Source of the DNA: Skermanella sp. TT6
GTDB taxonomy: Bacteria > Pseudomonadota > Alphaproteobacteria > Azospirillales > Azospirillaceae
Reading direction: 5' to 3'
Assembly: GCF_016653635.2 (NCBI RefSeq)
Contig: NZ_CP067420.1
Location: forward strand, 1,495,501-1,559,500
Length of the DNA stretch: 64,000 nucleotides
Part shown: positions 30,485 to 39,460 of the stretch, piece after piece
Numbering within the stretch: position 1 is the first letter of the stretch
Layout of the letters: each line of letters opens with the position of its first letter
The notes under the pieces: model-generated
Seen by the model: only the letters and a program-made list of their open reading frames with translations
Database searches by the model: none
What the model was told of the DNA's origin: nothing
Position numbers and translations under genes: made by a program

Positions 30485-31501
30485 TCACTCGACGGTCAGC
30501 ACGATCTTCCCCTGCACGTGGCCCCTCGCGGCCCGCTCGTGGGCCTGACGCGCCTGGGAGAGCGGATAGGTGCTGTCTATGACGACCCGGAGGGTGCCGT
30601 CATCGAGCAGGCGCCCGACATCGTCCAACTGCGCGCCGCTTGATCGGACCTGGGTGGTCGAGACCGTCACGCCCAGCTTCGCGGCCTCCTCGGCGCCGGA
30701 GAAGCCCAGCGGAAAGATCGGGAACAGCGCGCCGCCCCGTTTCAGGGTGCGAAGGAACCGGCCGGCTTTCGGCCCGCCCACCGTGTCGATGACGAGGTCG
30801 GCGCCGCGGACGACGGTCTCCGGCGCGGTCTGGGTGTAGTCGATGAACTCGTCGGCGCCGAGTTCGCGCAGAAGCGCCTCGTGCCTGCCCGACGCCACGG
30901 CGATGACGCGCGCACCCCGCCACTTCGCCACCTGCACCGCGAGGTGCCCCACGCCGCCGGCGGCCCCGTTCACGAGAACGGTCCTGTTCTCGAGCGGCAC
31001 CGGCACATGCCGGTCCGGCTGAAGCGGGTTCGGCTCGTCGTGCCCGGGATCGACCAGGAACTGCCATGCCGTGAGCAACGACATGGGGGCTCCGGCGGCC
31101 TGCACGTGATCGATGCTTGCCGGCTTGGGTGCGAGTTCCGACGCCGGCACGCTCACATACTCGGCATAGGCACTGCTGTCCCCCGCGAGGCCGCCGGGGA
31201 AGCGCACCATGGAATAGACTTCATCCCCGACGGAGAAGCCGACGATGTCCTCGGCGACGGCCTCGACCACGCCGGAGATGTCGGTCCCCGGGATGGCGGG
31301 GAACCGCACCGGCGGCTGCCACTCGGGAGGGAGCATCCTGTAACCTTCCCGCAGGTACAGGTCGGGCGGATTGAGACCGGCCGCGCGAACGCGGACGAGC
31401 ACCTCGCCGGCCGTCGGCTCGGGCCTCGCAGCGGTCTCGTACCGCAGCACCTCGGGGCCGCCGAACCCATGGAAACGGACCGCCTTCATCGTATCGCTCA
31501 C
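30485..31501 (-). CDS. NADP-dependent zinc-type alcohol dehydrogenase-like oxidoreductase
   Basis: 338 aa medium-chain reductase of the quinone-reductase-like group: [56 protein letters not shown] and an NADP-binding fold. No catalytic zinc ligands are evident. I choose GTG 31501 because GGAGGT (31506-31511 on the reverse strand) is correctly spaced; ATG 31489 also gives a good N-terminus. It is divergent from a LysR gene with only ~93 bp between starts, the classic regulator-target layout, so LysR control of this gene is likely. Substrate unknown. Confidence 0.85.
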   Translation of the reverse strand: MSDTMKAVRFHGFGGPEVLRYETAARPEPTAGEVLVRVRAAGLNPPDLYLREGYRMLPPEWQPPVRFPAIPGTDISGVVEAVAEDIVGFSVGDEVYSMVRFPGGLAGDSSAYAEYVSVPASELAPKPASIDHVQAAGAPMSLLTAWQFLVDPGHDEPNPLQPDRHVPVPLENRTVLVNGAAGGVGHLAVQVAKWRGARVIAVASGRHEALLRELGADEFIDYTQTAPETVVRGADLVIDTVGGPKAGRFLRTLKRGGALFPIFPLGFSGAEEAAKLGVTVSTTQVRSSGAQLDDVGRLLDDGTLRVVIDSTYPLSQARQAHERAARGHVQGKIVLTVE

Positions 31502-31594
31502 CACTACCTCCAGGGAATGCATCGTTCCATGGGCAGCCATGTGGTCGGCGGAGTGGGGATTGATAATCGAGGCAAGCTTCGGTTCTATTGTGCC

Positions 31595-32533
31595 ATGACG
31601 GAACAAATCCAACTGGAACGGCTGACCGGCCTGATAGCATTCGCCCGCGCCGGATCGATGGGCAGCTTCACCGCGGCTGCGCGTTCGCTATCCATTTCTC
31701 CTTCGGCCGTCAGCAAGAGCGTGCAGCGGCTCGAGCAGCGTCTGGGCGTGTCTCTCTTCACCCGCACGACCCGCTCGCTGACGCTCACGCCGGAGGGACG
31801 CGAACTGCATCGACTCGCGCTCAAACTGCTGCACGATGCGGAAGCCATCGAGCAGGCCGCGATGGCGGCGCGGTCCGAGCCGTCGGGCACCCTGCGGATT
31901 TCCGCGTCGCTCCCGGTCGGCATGCATGTGATCGCGCCGGCCCTGCCGGAATTCCGGAGACTTCATCCCAGGGTGACGATCGATCTGCGGCTGAACGACC
32001 GGATCGTCGATATCGTCGAGCAAGGCATCGACGTCGCGGTGCGGATCGGGGAACTCGCCGATTCACGGCTTCTGTCGCGCCGGCTTGCGCCGCACCGGCT
32101 CTGCGCCTTCGCATCGCCGGACTATCTCGCGGCACGCGGCACCCCGTTGCATCCGGATGACCTGGAGGGGCACGACACCGTCAATCTCCGCTACCAGAGC
32201 ACGGGCCAGGCTTTTCGCTGGCCTTTCCGGATGGGGAAAAGAACGATCGAGATCATGCCGCCGTCCGGCGTCGTCGTCGATGCGAGCGATGCGCTGGTCG
32301 CGATGCTCGCGGCGGGAGGCGGGATCGGCATCGCCGCGACTTTCGTGGCGGCGCCCCACGTGGCGCGCGGGGATCTGGTTCCGGTGCTGTCCGACTTCGC
32401 CGTCGAGCGGGACAACATAACCGCGCTCTGGCCGGAAAGCCGCAATACCAACCCTGCCGTGCGCGCCTTCATCGTCCGATTGCAGGAGATCTTCCGCGAG
32501 CGGATGTCGGCCGCGGCCACGCCGCCGGCCTGA
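31595..32533 (+). CDS. LysR family transcriptional regulator
   Basis: 312 aa. N-terminal winged helix-turn-helix ([56 protein letters not shown]) and a C-terminal substrate-binding-like effector domain ([33 protein letters not shown]). The sequence fits the CrgA-like subgroup that often regulates a divergent oxidoreductase, here the gene at 30485-31501. The effector is unknown. Confidence 0.9.
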   Translation: MTEQIQLERLTGLIAFARAGSMGSFTAAARSLSISPSAVSKSVQRLEQRLGVSLFTRTTRSLTLTPEGRELHRLALKLLHDAEAIEQAAMAARSEPSGTLRISASLPVGMHVIAPALPEFRRLHPRVTIDLRLNDRIVDIVEQGIDVAVRIGELADSRLLSRRLAPHRLCAFASPDYLAARGTPLHPDDLEGHDTVNLRYQSTGQAFRWPFRMGKRTIEIMPPSGVVVDASDALVAMLAAGGGIGIAATFVAAPHVARGDLVPVLSDFAVERDNITALWPESRNTNPAVRAFIVRLQEIFRERMSAAATPPA

Positions 32534-32545
32534 CCAGCCCGCGGT

Positions 32546-32980
32546 TCAGGCGACGTTGCGCCGGACCTGCTCGTCCAGGCGGGCGACCCGCATGTACAGC
32601 TTGTAGCTTCGCTCCAGCAGGCTGCGCAGGCCGGCGGGAAGCTCCTGGTTGTCGGGGCCCGAAGGGTCGGTGCAGACGTCGCCGCCGGCCAGGGCGTATT
32701 CCTCGGTCGCGACCTGCTGCGCCGTGAGCTCGCCGGCATGCACTGCCTTCTGTGCCAGCAGCCAGGCCATCACCTGGGTCAGGCGGCTGGTCACCCGCAG
32801 GGATTCGTAGCTGACCTGAAGCCGGACCTGGGGCGGCAGCCCGCGCTGGTCGGCCGCCTCGTTGTAGGCGATGTAGTTCCTCGCCTCGATGAGCAGCGCC
32901 ATCGTCTCGTCGTATGTACGATTGAAGAAGGCTGTCGGGCCGCTCACTCTGTCTCCCGTCTCGGGGATCTCAAGTCCCAT
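32546..32980 (-). CDS. rcdA: RcdA, regulator of CtrA degradation (DUF1465)
   Basis: 144 aa. AFFNRTYDETMALLIEARNYI, SRLTQVMAWLLAQKAVHAGEL and SYKLYMRVARLDEQVRR match the DUF1465 family. In Caulobacter this is RcdA, a three-helix adaptor that, with CpdR and PopA, brings CtrA and other substrates to ClpXP for proteolysis. Length is a little short of some family members at the C-terminus. It converges with the LysR gene (12 bp) and is divergent from hsp20. Its presence fits with the CtrA boxes found at 61.9 and 63.3 kb. Confidence 0.85.
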   Translation of the reverse strand: MGLEIPETGDRVSGPTAFFNRTYDETMALLIEARNYIAYNEAADQRGLPPQVRLQVSYESLRVTSRLTQVMAWLLAQKAVHAGELTAQQVATEEYALAGGDVCTDPSGPDNQELPAGLRSLLERSYKLYMRVARLDEQVRRNVA

Positions 32981-33080
32981 GATCGATGGTCCCAGCTACA
33001 GATTAAAAATGAATGACGCGCCCCGGGGCATCCCCAATCGCGCGCCGGCCCTGCGACAGAATCAACGATGCGAATCCCCT

Positions 33081-33108
33081 CTTGAACCCCGGATCGGCGT
33101 GATTATCT
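33081..33108 (+). promoter_or_regulatory. RpoH (sigma-32) promoter of hsp20
   Basis: CTTGAA (33081-33086) and ATTATCT (33102-33108). Measured from CTTG, the spacer is 17 bp. This matches the alphaproteobacterial heat-shock consensus CTTG-N17/18-CYTATNT at all but the first C. Transcription would start near 33115, giving a leader of about 100 nt that contains the thermometer. Confidence 0.65.
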
Positions 33109-33115
33109 CCTCTGG

Positions 33116-33214
33116 CGTGGACGGGGCGCCGATACCGGGTCCGGTCCACGAAGAGGAGGGGTTGGACCATGGTGGTGAACCCCGACGCTGATATCGCTCT
33201 TTGGAGGGTATGAA
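33116..33214 (+). promoter_or_regulatory. ROSE-type RNA thermometer, 5' leader of hsp20
   Basis: Three successive hairpins are visible. Hairpin 1: CGTGGAC (33116-33122) with GTCCACG (33144-33150). Hairpin 2: GGGGTT (33158-33163) with AACCCC (33178-33183). Hairpin 3: 33191-33211, in which ATATC-G-CTC pairs with GAG-G-GGTAT. The last one buries the Shine-Dalgarno GGAGGG and leaves a G bulged opposite it, the hallmark of ROSE elements (U-Y-G-C-U facing the ribosome binding site). Heating would open this hairpin and allow translation. Confidence 0.75.
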
Positions 33215-33691
33215 ATGCGCACCTATGATCTGTCGCCGTTGTTCCGTTCTTCCGTCGGCTTCGACCGCATGACCCGTGTCCTGGAGTCCGCGCTCAAGGT
33301 CGATGACTCAGCCCTGTCCTATCCTCCGTACAACATCGAGAAGCTGTCCGACGACGCCTACCGCATCACGATGGCGGTCGCCGGCTTCGGTGCCGAGGAT
33401 CTGGAGATCACCTCGCAGGAAAATCTGCTTGTGATCACTGGTAAAACTAAGAATGACGCGGAAAACGGCCAATACCTCTATCGCGGTATCGCAGGACGGG
33501 CATTCGAGCGCCGCTTCCAGCTAGCCGACCACATCAAGGTGACTGGCGCCAATTTGGCGAACGGTCTCCTGAACGTGGAACTCGTCCGCGAAATCCCGGA
33601 GGCGATGAAGCCCCGCACGATCAAGATCGCTTCGGCCGCTCCGTCCCAGGTGCTGGAGCACAAGCAGTCCGATCAGCAGCAGGCCGCGTGA
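33215..33691 (+). CDS. Small heat-shock protein, Hsp20 family
   Basis: 158 aa cytoplasmic ATP-independent chaperone of the IbpA type. A short N-terminal arm (MRTYDLSPLFRSSVGFDRM) is followed by the alpha-crystallin domain (about residues 32-135: YPPYNIEKLSDDAYRITMAVAGF, ITGKTKND, YLYRGIAGRAFERRF) and a C-terminal tail after the KPRTIKI motif. It is preceded by an RpoH-type promoter and a ROSE thermometer, so both transcription and translation should respond to heat. It ends before a strong hairpin. Confidence 0.93.
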   Translation: MRTYDLSPLFRSSVGFDRMTRVLESALKVDDSALSYPPYNIEKLSDDAYRITMAVAGFGAEDLEITSQENLLVITGKTKNDAENGQYLYRGIAGRAFERRFQLADHIKVTGANLANGLLNVELVREIPEAMKPRTIKIASAAPSQVLEHKQSDQQQAA

Positions 33692-33720
33692 CGGCAGGCC
33701 TCTGCGAAGGCAAGAACTGG

Positions 33721-33744
33721 CGGCGCCCCGGAAACGGGGCGCCG
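33721..33744. terminator. Hairpin between hsp20 and the thioesterase gene
   Basis: CGGCGCCCC and GGGGCGCCG pair perfectly around GGAAAC. There is no T-run on either side, so it is a very stable hairpin serving two converging genes rather than a textbook intrinsic terminator. Confidence 0.6.
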
Positions 33745-33758
33745 TCCTGCATTCCGGC

Positions 33759-34193
33759 TCACGCCACCAGCAGCCGCTCCATGCAGGCCCGCAGGGCGTC
33801 GGGGATCGGCACCGGCCGCATGGTCGAGCGCTCCACGAAGACATGGACGAAGTGGCCCGACGCCGCCGGTTCCCCGTCGCCCTCGGCGAACAGCCCCACC
33901 TCGTACCGCACGCTGGAATTGCCCAGCTTGCCGACCCGCAGCCCGGCGTCCACGGTCTGGGGAAACACCAGCGATTTCCTGAACTTGCACATGGTCTCGA
34001 CCGCCACGCCGATGACCGGCGCGGCATGGATGTCGAAGCCGCCTTCCCGGATCAGGTAGCCGTTGATGACCGTGTCGAAGTACGAGTAATAGACCACGTT
34101 GTTGACGTGGCCGTAGATGTCGTTGTCCATCCAGCGCGTCGGGATGGCCAGGAAATGCCGGTAATCCTCCCGGGTTTCGATCGCAGCAGTCAC
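33759..34193 (-). CDS. Acyl-CoA thioesterase, 4-hydroxybenzoyl-CoA thioesterase fold
   Basis: 144 aa hotdog-fold enzyme. [25 protein letters not shown] carries the catalytic Asp of the 4HBT family (the R-W-x-D-x-D-x-x-G-H-V-N-N pattern), followed by [13 protein letters not shown]. It hydrolyses an acyl-CoA thioester in the cytosol; acyl specificity is unknown. It lies 45 bp after the start of no shared operon partner except the hydrolase gene upstream on the same strand (stop at 34239), so the two may be cotranscribed. Confidence 0.85.
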   Translation of the reverse strand: MTAAIETREDYRHFLAIPTRWMDNDIYGHVNNVVYYSYFDTVINGYLIREGGFDIHAAPVIGVAVETMCKFRKSLVFPQTVDAGLRVGKLGNSSVRYEVGLFAEGDGEPAASGHFVHVFVERSTMRPVPIPDALRACMERLLVA

Positions 34194-34238
34194 GTGCCGA
34201 ACCTCTTCGCCTTGGTTTCGCGTCGTCGCCCGGCCCTT

Positions 34239-35087
34239 CTATTCGAAAAACGCCAGCAGGGCACGCGCGACCTCGTCGGGCGCCTCCTCCTGGAGGAAAT
34301 GGCCGCAGCCGATCTCCCGGCCCGAAACGTCGTCGGCCCAGCGGCGCCACACCGCGAGCGGGTCGTAGGGCCGGCCATCGGTCCCGCCGCGCGCCCACAG
34401 CGCCAGCACGGGGCAGGCGATCCGCCGCCCGGCGGTCCGGTCGGCGGCGTCGTGCTCCCGGTCGGCGCCGGCTCCGGCGCGGTAGTCCTCGCAGGCGGCA
34501 TGGATCACCTCCGGCCGCCGGAAGCACCTGACATACTCGGCCAGGGCCGCCGGCTCCGGCACGTCCGGATCGGCGCACCAGCTCCGCACGGTCCGGATCA
34601 GGTAGCCGGCGGGATCGGCTCCGATCAGGCTTTCGGGCAGCCCGTCGGGCTGCGCCAGGAACAGCCAGTGATAGACGGACATCGCCATGCCGGCATCCAT
34701 CATCTCCCACATGTCCAGCGTCGGCACCATGTCCAGGACCGCCAGCCGGCCGACGCGGCCGGGGTGGTCGAGCGCCAGCCGGTAGGCGACCCGGCCGCCC
34801 CGGTCGTGCCCCGCGACGCCGAACCGGTCGAAGCCCAGCCGGGCCATCAGCCGGACCTGGTCGGACGCCATGGCCCGTTTCGAGTAGTCTCCGTCCCGGG
34901 CCGGCGCGCTGTCGCCGTATCCTCTCAGGTCAGGCGCCACGACGGTGAAGCGCCGGGCCAGGACGGGCGCGACGCGGTGCCAGGTGACGTGGGTCTGCGG
35001 ATATCCGTGGAGCAGCAGCAGCGGCGGGCCTTCGCCGCCGACAGCGGCGTCGATCTCCGTCCCCTCCAGGTCGAAACGCCGATGCAT
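34239..35087 (-). CDS. Alpha/beta hydrolase, haloacetate-dehalogenase-like
   Basis: 282 aa. LLLLHGYPQTHVTW, PDLRGYGDS and GHDRGGRVAYRLALDHP match the fluoroacetate dehalogenase/epoxide hydrolase group, in which the nucleophile is Asp (here Asp95) rather than Ser. The base would be the His of GCGHFLQEE near the C-terminus. The start at ATG 35087 gives the family N-terminus; the frame is open further upstream without conservation. It is divergent from a LysR gene 96 bp away, its likely regulator. A paralog begins at 63544. Confidence 0.82.
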   Translation of the reverse strand: MHRRFDLEGTEIDAAVGGEGPPLLLLHGYPQTHVTWHRVAPVLARRFTVVAPDLRGYGDSAPARDGDYSKRAMASDQVRLMARLGFDRFGVAGHDRGGRVAYRLALDHPGRVGRLAVLDMVPTLDMWEMMDAGMAMSVYHWLFLAQPDGLPESLIGADPAGYLIRTVRSWCADPDVPEPAALAEYVRCFRRPEVIHAACEDYRAGAGADREHDAADRTAGRRIACPVLALWARGGTDGRPYDPLAVWRRWADDVSGREIGCGHFLQEEAPDEVARALLAFFE

Positions 35088-35183
35088 AAAATTCTCGATC
35101 AATTGGACCTCCCGATTGGGAAAAGCGTTCCTTCCTGGCGGAGCGTAAAGGTGCCGACGCCGCCGGGAAAATTCATAAGGTGA

Positions 35184-36104
35184 ATGCGCAGCATGCCGCC
35201 CCGTCATGATCCCTCGCCGCCGACCCTCGACATCGATCTCCTCAGGGCCTTCCTGACCGTCGCCGAAACCGGCAGCTTCACGCGGACGGGCGAGATCCTG
35301 GGCCGGACCCAGTCGGCGGTCAGCGTCCAGATCAAGCGGCTCGAGGACCAGATCGGGGCCAGGCTGTGCGACCGCAGCGGCCGGTATGTCGTTCCCACCG
35401 AGGCCGGCGAGCACCTGCTGACCTACGCGCGGCGCATCCTGGCGATCAACGACGAGGCGGTCGGCCGGCTGGTCGCGCCGCCGATCGGCGGCACGGTCCG
35501 GCTCGGCACGGCGGAGGAGTTCGCGGCCCAGTTCCTGTCCGACATCCTGGGCGAATTCGCCCGCTGCTTTCCCACCGTCACGACGGAGATCACCGTGGAT
35601 GCCTCCGCCGTGCTCCAGTCCGGCGTGGAGGCCGGGTTGTTCGATCTCGTGCTGGTCAAGCACGTCCCGGACGAGAGCCCCGGCCGCACGGTCTGGCGGG
35701 AACCGCTGCACTGGGTGGCGCGGGCCGACTGGAACTGCGGAGCGGACGGGCTGGTCCCGTTGGCGGTCTCGCCGGCGCCGTGCCTCTACCGGCGGTTCAT
35801 GTTGTCTGCCCTGGGACAGGTCGGCCGCTCGTGGGAGATCCGCTGCACCAGCGCCGCGGTCTCGGCCCTGCAGGCCGCCGTCCTGGCCGGGCTGGGAGTC
35901 ACCGCCCTGGCGCGAAGCACCATCCTGCCCGGCATGCGGGTCCTGACCCCGGACGAGGGCTATCCGGCCCTGCCCGACAGCGCCATAGCCCTGGTGACCC
36001 GGTCCGGAACCCCGACGCCCGCGGCGGACCGGCTGGCCCGCTTCATCCTGGATCGCATGGCGATACCGCACATGGCAGGCATACGGGCGCATAAACGACA
36101 ATAA
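35184..36104 (+). CDS. LysR family transcriptional regulator
   Basis: 306 aa. The DNA-binding domain reads LDIDLLRAFLTVAETGSFTR, RTQSAVSVQIKRLEDQIGARL and GRYVVPTEAGEHLL; an effector domain follows (GTVRLGTAEEFAAQFL, LFDLVLVKHVPDE). It is transcribed away from the haloacetate-dehalogenase-like gene and may control it. AAGG precedes the ATG. The azlCD pair follows 76 bp downstream on the same strand, an alternative target. Confidence 0.9.
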   Translation: MRSMPPRHDPSPPTLDIDLLRAFLTVAETGSFTRTGEILGRTQSAVSVQIKRLEDQIGARLCDRSGRYVVPTEAGEHLLTYARRILAINDEAVGRLVAPPIGGTVRLGTAEEFAAQFLSDILGEFARCFPTVTTEITVDASAVLQSGVEAGLFDLVLVKHVPDESPGRTVWREPLHWVARADWNCGADGLVPLAVSPAPCLYRRFMLSALGQVGRSWEIRCTSAAVSALQAAVLAGLGVTALARSTILPGMRVLTPDEGYPALPDSAIALVTRSGTPTPAADRLARFILDRMAIPHMAGIRAHKRQ

Positions 36105-36180
36105 GATTGACCTATTCGCCCACGGAAGCTTCAATCCGCCCTCCTGTCCAGAAAGATAATGACAAGAGGAGAGCCGGCAA

Positions 36181-36900
36181 ATGCCCGAAAACATCCGGCC
36201 GTTTCCCGGCGGACCTCCCGTCGCCTTTTCCCGCGCCGGACTGGCGGCCGGCGCCCTGCGAACCCTCCCGATCGCGACGGGCGGTCTGGCGTTCGGCGTG
36301 TTCTACGGCTTCCTGGCGGGCCAGAACGGCCTGACCCTTTTGGAAACCTCGCTGATGAGCGCCCTGGTCTTCGCCGGCGCCTCGCAGTTCCTGTCCGTGG
36401 AGCTGTGGGGCGACCCGCTGCCGGTCGGCGCCCTGGTGGCGACCGTGCTGGTGGTCAATGCCCGCCACCTGCTGATGGGCGCCACCCTCGCGCCCTGGCT
36501 CAAGCATGTCCGGCCGTCGCGGGCCTATGGCAGCCTGTATTTCCTGACCGACGAATCCTGGGGGCTCAGCGTCGCCGACATGCGGAACGGCGGCCGGGAT
36601 GCCGCCTTCCTGCTGGGCAGCGGCCTGACGATCTTCCTGTTCTGGAACACCGGGACCCTCGCCGGCCGGGTGTTCGGCGGAATGCTGCCCGACCTCGACC
36701 GCTACGGCATCGACTTCCTGGGGACGGCCTTCTTCGTGGCCCTGCTGGCCGGTTTCTGGCGCGGGCGCGGGGACCTGCTGCCCTGGCTGGTCGCCGCCGC
36801 GGTCGCCCTGGCGATGGAGCGCACGATTCCCGGCACCTGGTACATCCTGGGCGGCGCCCTGGCCGGCAGCCTGGTGGGGGCGCTGCGCCATGCCCGCTGA
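36181..36900 (+). CDS. azlC: AzlC family branched-chain amino acid exporter subunit
   Basis: 239 aa polytopic membrane protein. ALRTLPIATGGLAFGVFYGFLAG near residue 26, FAGASQFLSVELW and VVNARHLLMGATLAPWL are the AzlC signatures. With AzlD it exports branched-chain amino acids, as BrnFE does. Its 3' end overlaps azlD by 11 bp, so they are translationally coupled. Confidence 0.92.
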   Translation: MPENIRPFPGGPPVAFSRAGLAAGALRTLPIATGGLAFGVFYGFLAGQNGLTLLETSLMSALVFAGASQFLSVELWGDPLPVGALVATVLVVNARHLLMGATLAPWLKHVRPSRAYGSLYFLTDESWGLSVADMRNGGRDAAFLLGSGLTIFLFWNTGTLAGRVFGGMLPDLDRYGIDFLGTAFFVALLAGFWRGRGDLLPWLVAAAVALAMERTIPGTWYILGGALAGSLVGALRHAR

Positions 36901-37201
36901 AGCCCTGGACGGGTATCAGGGAGTCGCCACCATCGCCCTGATGGGGCTGGCCACCTACGCGACGCGGGCGGGCGGCTTCTGGCTGATCCGGCGGCTGCGG
37001 CCGTCGCGCTTCCTGGAAGCCTGGCTGGCCCAGATCCCCGGAGCGGTCTTCGCCGCCCTGTGCGCCCCGCTGGTGCTCAATTCCGGCCCGGCCGGATGGG
37101 GGGCGGCGCTGCTGACGCTCGTCCTGGCCCGGGCCACCGGCAATTTCCTGGTCGCCATGGCGGCCGGCGTCGTCGGCGTCGCCGTCCTGCGCCTCATATA
37201 G
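36890..37201 (+). CDS. azlD: AzlD family branched-chain amino acid exporter subunit
   Basis: 103 aa with four hydrophobic segments. MGLATYATRAGGFWLIRRL, FLEAWLAQIPGAVFAALCAPLVL and ARATGNFLVAMAAGV fit AzlD. It is the small partner of AzlC and overlaps it by 11 bp. It converges with a hydrolase gene 12 bp beyond its stop. Confidence 0.9.
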   Translation: MPAEALDGYQGVATIALMGLATYATRAGGFWLIRRLRPSRFLEAWLAQIPGAVFAALCAPLVLNSGPAGWGAALLTLVLARATGNFLVAMAAGVVGVAVLRLI

Positions 37202-37213
37202 CCGTGCGGAGCC

Positions 37214-37996
37214 TCACAGGGACGCGCGGAGCGCGTCGGTCACCGCGTCGGGCTCCTCGACCATCATCATGTGGCCGGATCCCTGGAGCACCACGGTCTT
37301 CGACCCCGCGATCCTCGCCGCCAGCGCTTTTCCGGACCTGGCCGGGGTCATGCGGTCGCCGGCGCCCAGGACCAGCGTCGTCGGGCAGCGCACGTCGGGC
37401 GCGCCGCGCCACGCGTCGCAGGCCGCGAGATCGGTGGCGAGCACGCCGCGCGGCGCCCGGCGCATCAGCTGGATGCCGGTCCCGACCTGCCACAGGCCCG
37501 GGGCCGCCGAGCCGCCGCGCAGGGTGCCGAAGCCCCAGCCGATCACCATCGCGATCGCCCCCGCATAGGCCCGGTCGTCCTCCGACGCGGCGGCGGCCAG
37601 CAGGTCGGGGTGGACCGGCATGCGCTCCGCCACGCCGAGCAAGGCCAGCGCGCGCACCCGTCCGGGATGGCGGTTCGCCGTCTCCAGCGCGGCCAGCGCG
37701 CCCATGGAGTGGCCGGCCAGCCCCGCCTGCTCGAAGCCCGCCGCCTCGACCAGCCGCGCCGTCCAGTCCGCCAATTCCTCTATACTGCCCAGCGCCGCCC
37801 CGCCGGAACGCCCGTGGCCCGGCAGGTCCACCGCCAGCACCGAGCGGCCGTGGTGGGCGAGATAGCGCGCCTGCAGGCTCCAGACGGAATGGTCCATGCC
37901 CGCGCCGTGGATCAGCACCACCAGGGGAAGGGCAGGGTCCAGGTCCCGGCCGCCGGTCGCGGCGAAGACCTTGTGTCCGTCGACTGTCAGTTCCAT
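37214..37996 (-). CDS. Alpha/beta hydrolase, serine type
   Basis: 260 aa. LVVLIHGAGMDHSVW (oxyanion region), VDLPGHGRSGG, nucleophile elbow GHSMG with Ser97, and the C-terminal GSGHMMMVEEPD with the catalytic His. An esterase or C-C hydrolase acting in the cytoplasm; the substrate is unknown. Its start lies 6 bp after the metY stop on the same strand, so it is probably in the metY operon; a role in sulfur or methionine metabolism is only an inference from this. Confidence 0.85.
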   Translation of the reverse strand: MELTVDGHKVFAATGGRDLDPALPLVVLIHGAGMDHSVWSLQARYLAHHGRSVLAVDLPGHGRSGGAALGSIEELADWTARLVEAAGFEQAGLAGHSMGALAALETANRHPGRVRALALLGVAERMPVHPDLLAAAASEDDRAYAGAIAMVIGWGFGTLRGGSAAPGLWQVGTGIQLMRRAPRGVLATDLAACDAWRGAPDVRCPTTLVLGAGDRMTPARSGKALAARIAGSKTVVLQGSGHMMMVEEPDAVTDALRASL

Positions 37997-38002
37997 CCCG
38001 GC

Positions 38003-39298
38003 TCACCCCTTCCGCGAGGCGCGCAGCGCCTGCTTGAGGTCGCCGATCAGGTCGCCCGGATCCTCCAGCCCGACCGACAGCCGGATCATCTCCTCGCCGA
38101 CCCCGGCCTCGTGCAGCGCGGCGGCGTCCATCTGCTGGTGGGTCGTGCTGGCGGGGTGGATCACCAGGGACTTGGCATCGCCCACATTGGCGAGATGGGA
38201 GAACAGCCGCAGCGCCTCGATGAACTTCCGCCCCGCTTCCCGCCCGCCGGCGATCCCGAAGGTGACGATCGATCCGGCGCCGTTGGGCAGCAGCCGGCGC
38301 GCCAGGTCGTGGTCCGGATGGCCGGGCAGGTCGGGATGGCGGACCCAGGCGACGCCTTCCGCCCCGTCAAGGAAGCCGGCGACCTTGCGCGCGTTCTCCA
38401 CATGGGCGCGCATGCGCAGCGGCAGCGTCTCGACGCCCTGGAGGATCTGGAAGGCGTTGGCCGGGCTCAGGCAGGCGCCGAAGTCGCGCAAGCCCTCCGC
38501 CCGCGCCCGCATGACGAAGGCGGCCGGGCCGAACTCCTCCGCGAAGTCGATGCCGTGGTACCCTGCATAGGGCTCGGTCAGCGTCGGGAAACGGCCGGAC
38601 GCCTCCCAGTCGAACCGCCCGCCGTCGACCAGGACCCCGCCGATCGCGACGCCGTGGCCGCCCAGCCACTTGGTCGCGGAATGCATGACCAGGTCGGCTC
38701 CGTGCTCGAACGGCCGGCACAGGTAAGGCGTCGTGAAGGTGCCGTCGATCATGAGCGGCAGCCCGGCGGCATGGGCGACCTCGGCCACCGCCGGCAGATC
38801 GAGGACCTCCAGACCGGGATTGCCCAGCACCTCGGCGAATACCAGCCGCGTCTCCGGCCGGATCGCCGCCCGGAAGGCGCCGGGATCGCGCGGATCGACG
38901 AGGCTGGTGGTGATGCCGAAGCGGGGCAGGGTATGGGTGAACAGGTTATGGCTGCCGCCGTAGATCGCCTTGGAAGCGACGATATGGCCGCCGGCTCCCA
39001 TCAGGGTGACGATCGCCAGATGGAGGGCGGCCTGTCCGCTGGCGGTGCAGACGGCGCCGACGCCGCCTTCCAGGGCGGCCAGCCGCTCCTCCAGCACCGC
39101 CACGGTGGGGTTGGAGATCCGGCTGTAGATGTGCCCCGGGCGCTCCAGGTTGAACAGCGCCGCGGCATGGTCGGTGTCGCGGAAGACGTAGGATGTCGTC
39201 TGGTAGAGGGGGACGGCGCGGGCGCCGGTCGCGGGATCGGGCTGCTGCCCGGCATGAAGGCTGAGCGTATCGAACTTCAGAAACGGACCGTCTGCCAT
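38003..39298 (-). CDS. metY: O-acetylhomoserine aminocarboxypropyltransferase (sulfhydrylase)
   Basis: 431 aa PLP enzyme that makes homocysteine from O-acetylhomoserine and sulfide. The N-terminus [44 protein letters not shown], and the PLP lysine in [11 protein letters not shown] (Lys210) match the Cys/Met metabolism family. The 430-residue length is that of MetY rather than the shorter cystathionine enzymes. A GGGGAGGGGG ribosome binding site and a structured leader precede it. The next gene (alpha/beta hydrolase) follows within 6 bp. Confidence 0.93.
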   Translation of the reverse strand: MADGPFLKFDTLSLHAGQQPDPATGARAVPLYQTTSYVFRDTDHAAALFNLERPGHIYSRISNPTVAVLEERLAALEGGVGAVCTASGQAALHLAIVTLMGAGGHIVASKAIYGGSHNLFTHTLPRFGITTSLVDPRDPGAFRAAIRPETRLVFAEVLGNPGLEVLDLPAVAEVAHAAGLPLMIDGTFTTPYLCRPFEHGADLVMHSATKWLGGHGVAIGGVLVDGGRFDWEASGRFPTLTEPYAGYHGIDFAEEFGPAAFVMRARAEGLRDFGACLSPANAFQILQGVETLPLRMRAHVENARKVAGFLDGAEGVAWVRHPDLPGHPDHDLARRLLPNGAGSIVTFGIAGGREAGRKFIEALRLFSHLANVGDAKSLVIHPASTTHQQMDAAALHEAGVGEEMIRLSVGLEDPGDLIGDLKQALRASRKG

Positions 39299-39328
39299 GG
39301 TCGCGTCGTCCCCCTCCCCAAAAAGGAC

Positions 39329-39351
39329 GAGGGCCGCTTGATGCGGCCCTC
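39329..39351 (-). promoter_or_regulatory. Terminator-like hairpin in the metY leader
   Basis: GAGGGCCGC and GCGGCCCTC pair perfectly around a 5-nt loop, 30 bp before the metY start. On the minus strand the hairpin is followed by a short T-run (GTCCTTTTT), so it could be an attenuator; on the plus strand it is followed by TTTATTATT. A regulatory role is inferred from position. Confidence 0.5.
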
Positions 39352-39460
39352 TTTATTATTGCCTCGCCTGCTCAACTCGAGCGATGGACGTGAGCCTATT
39401 GTGTCAAATCACCGCAGTCAAGCGGGTTGCGGGCGGGCCGTGCGGTTATCGGGGCATCCC

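Noticed and set aside
39299-39420. A confident SAM-II riboswitch call before metY
   Set aside because: Only the first block (GGTGATTTG) is similar; I could not find the closing P1 strand or the GCTAAA-type pseudoknot strand, so it is reported only as a possible leader element.
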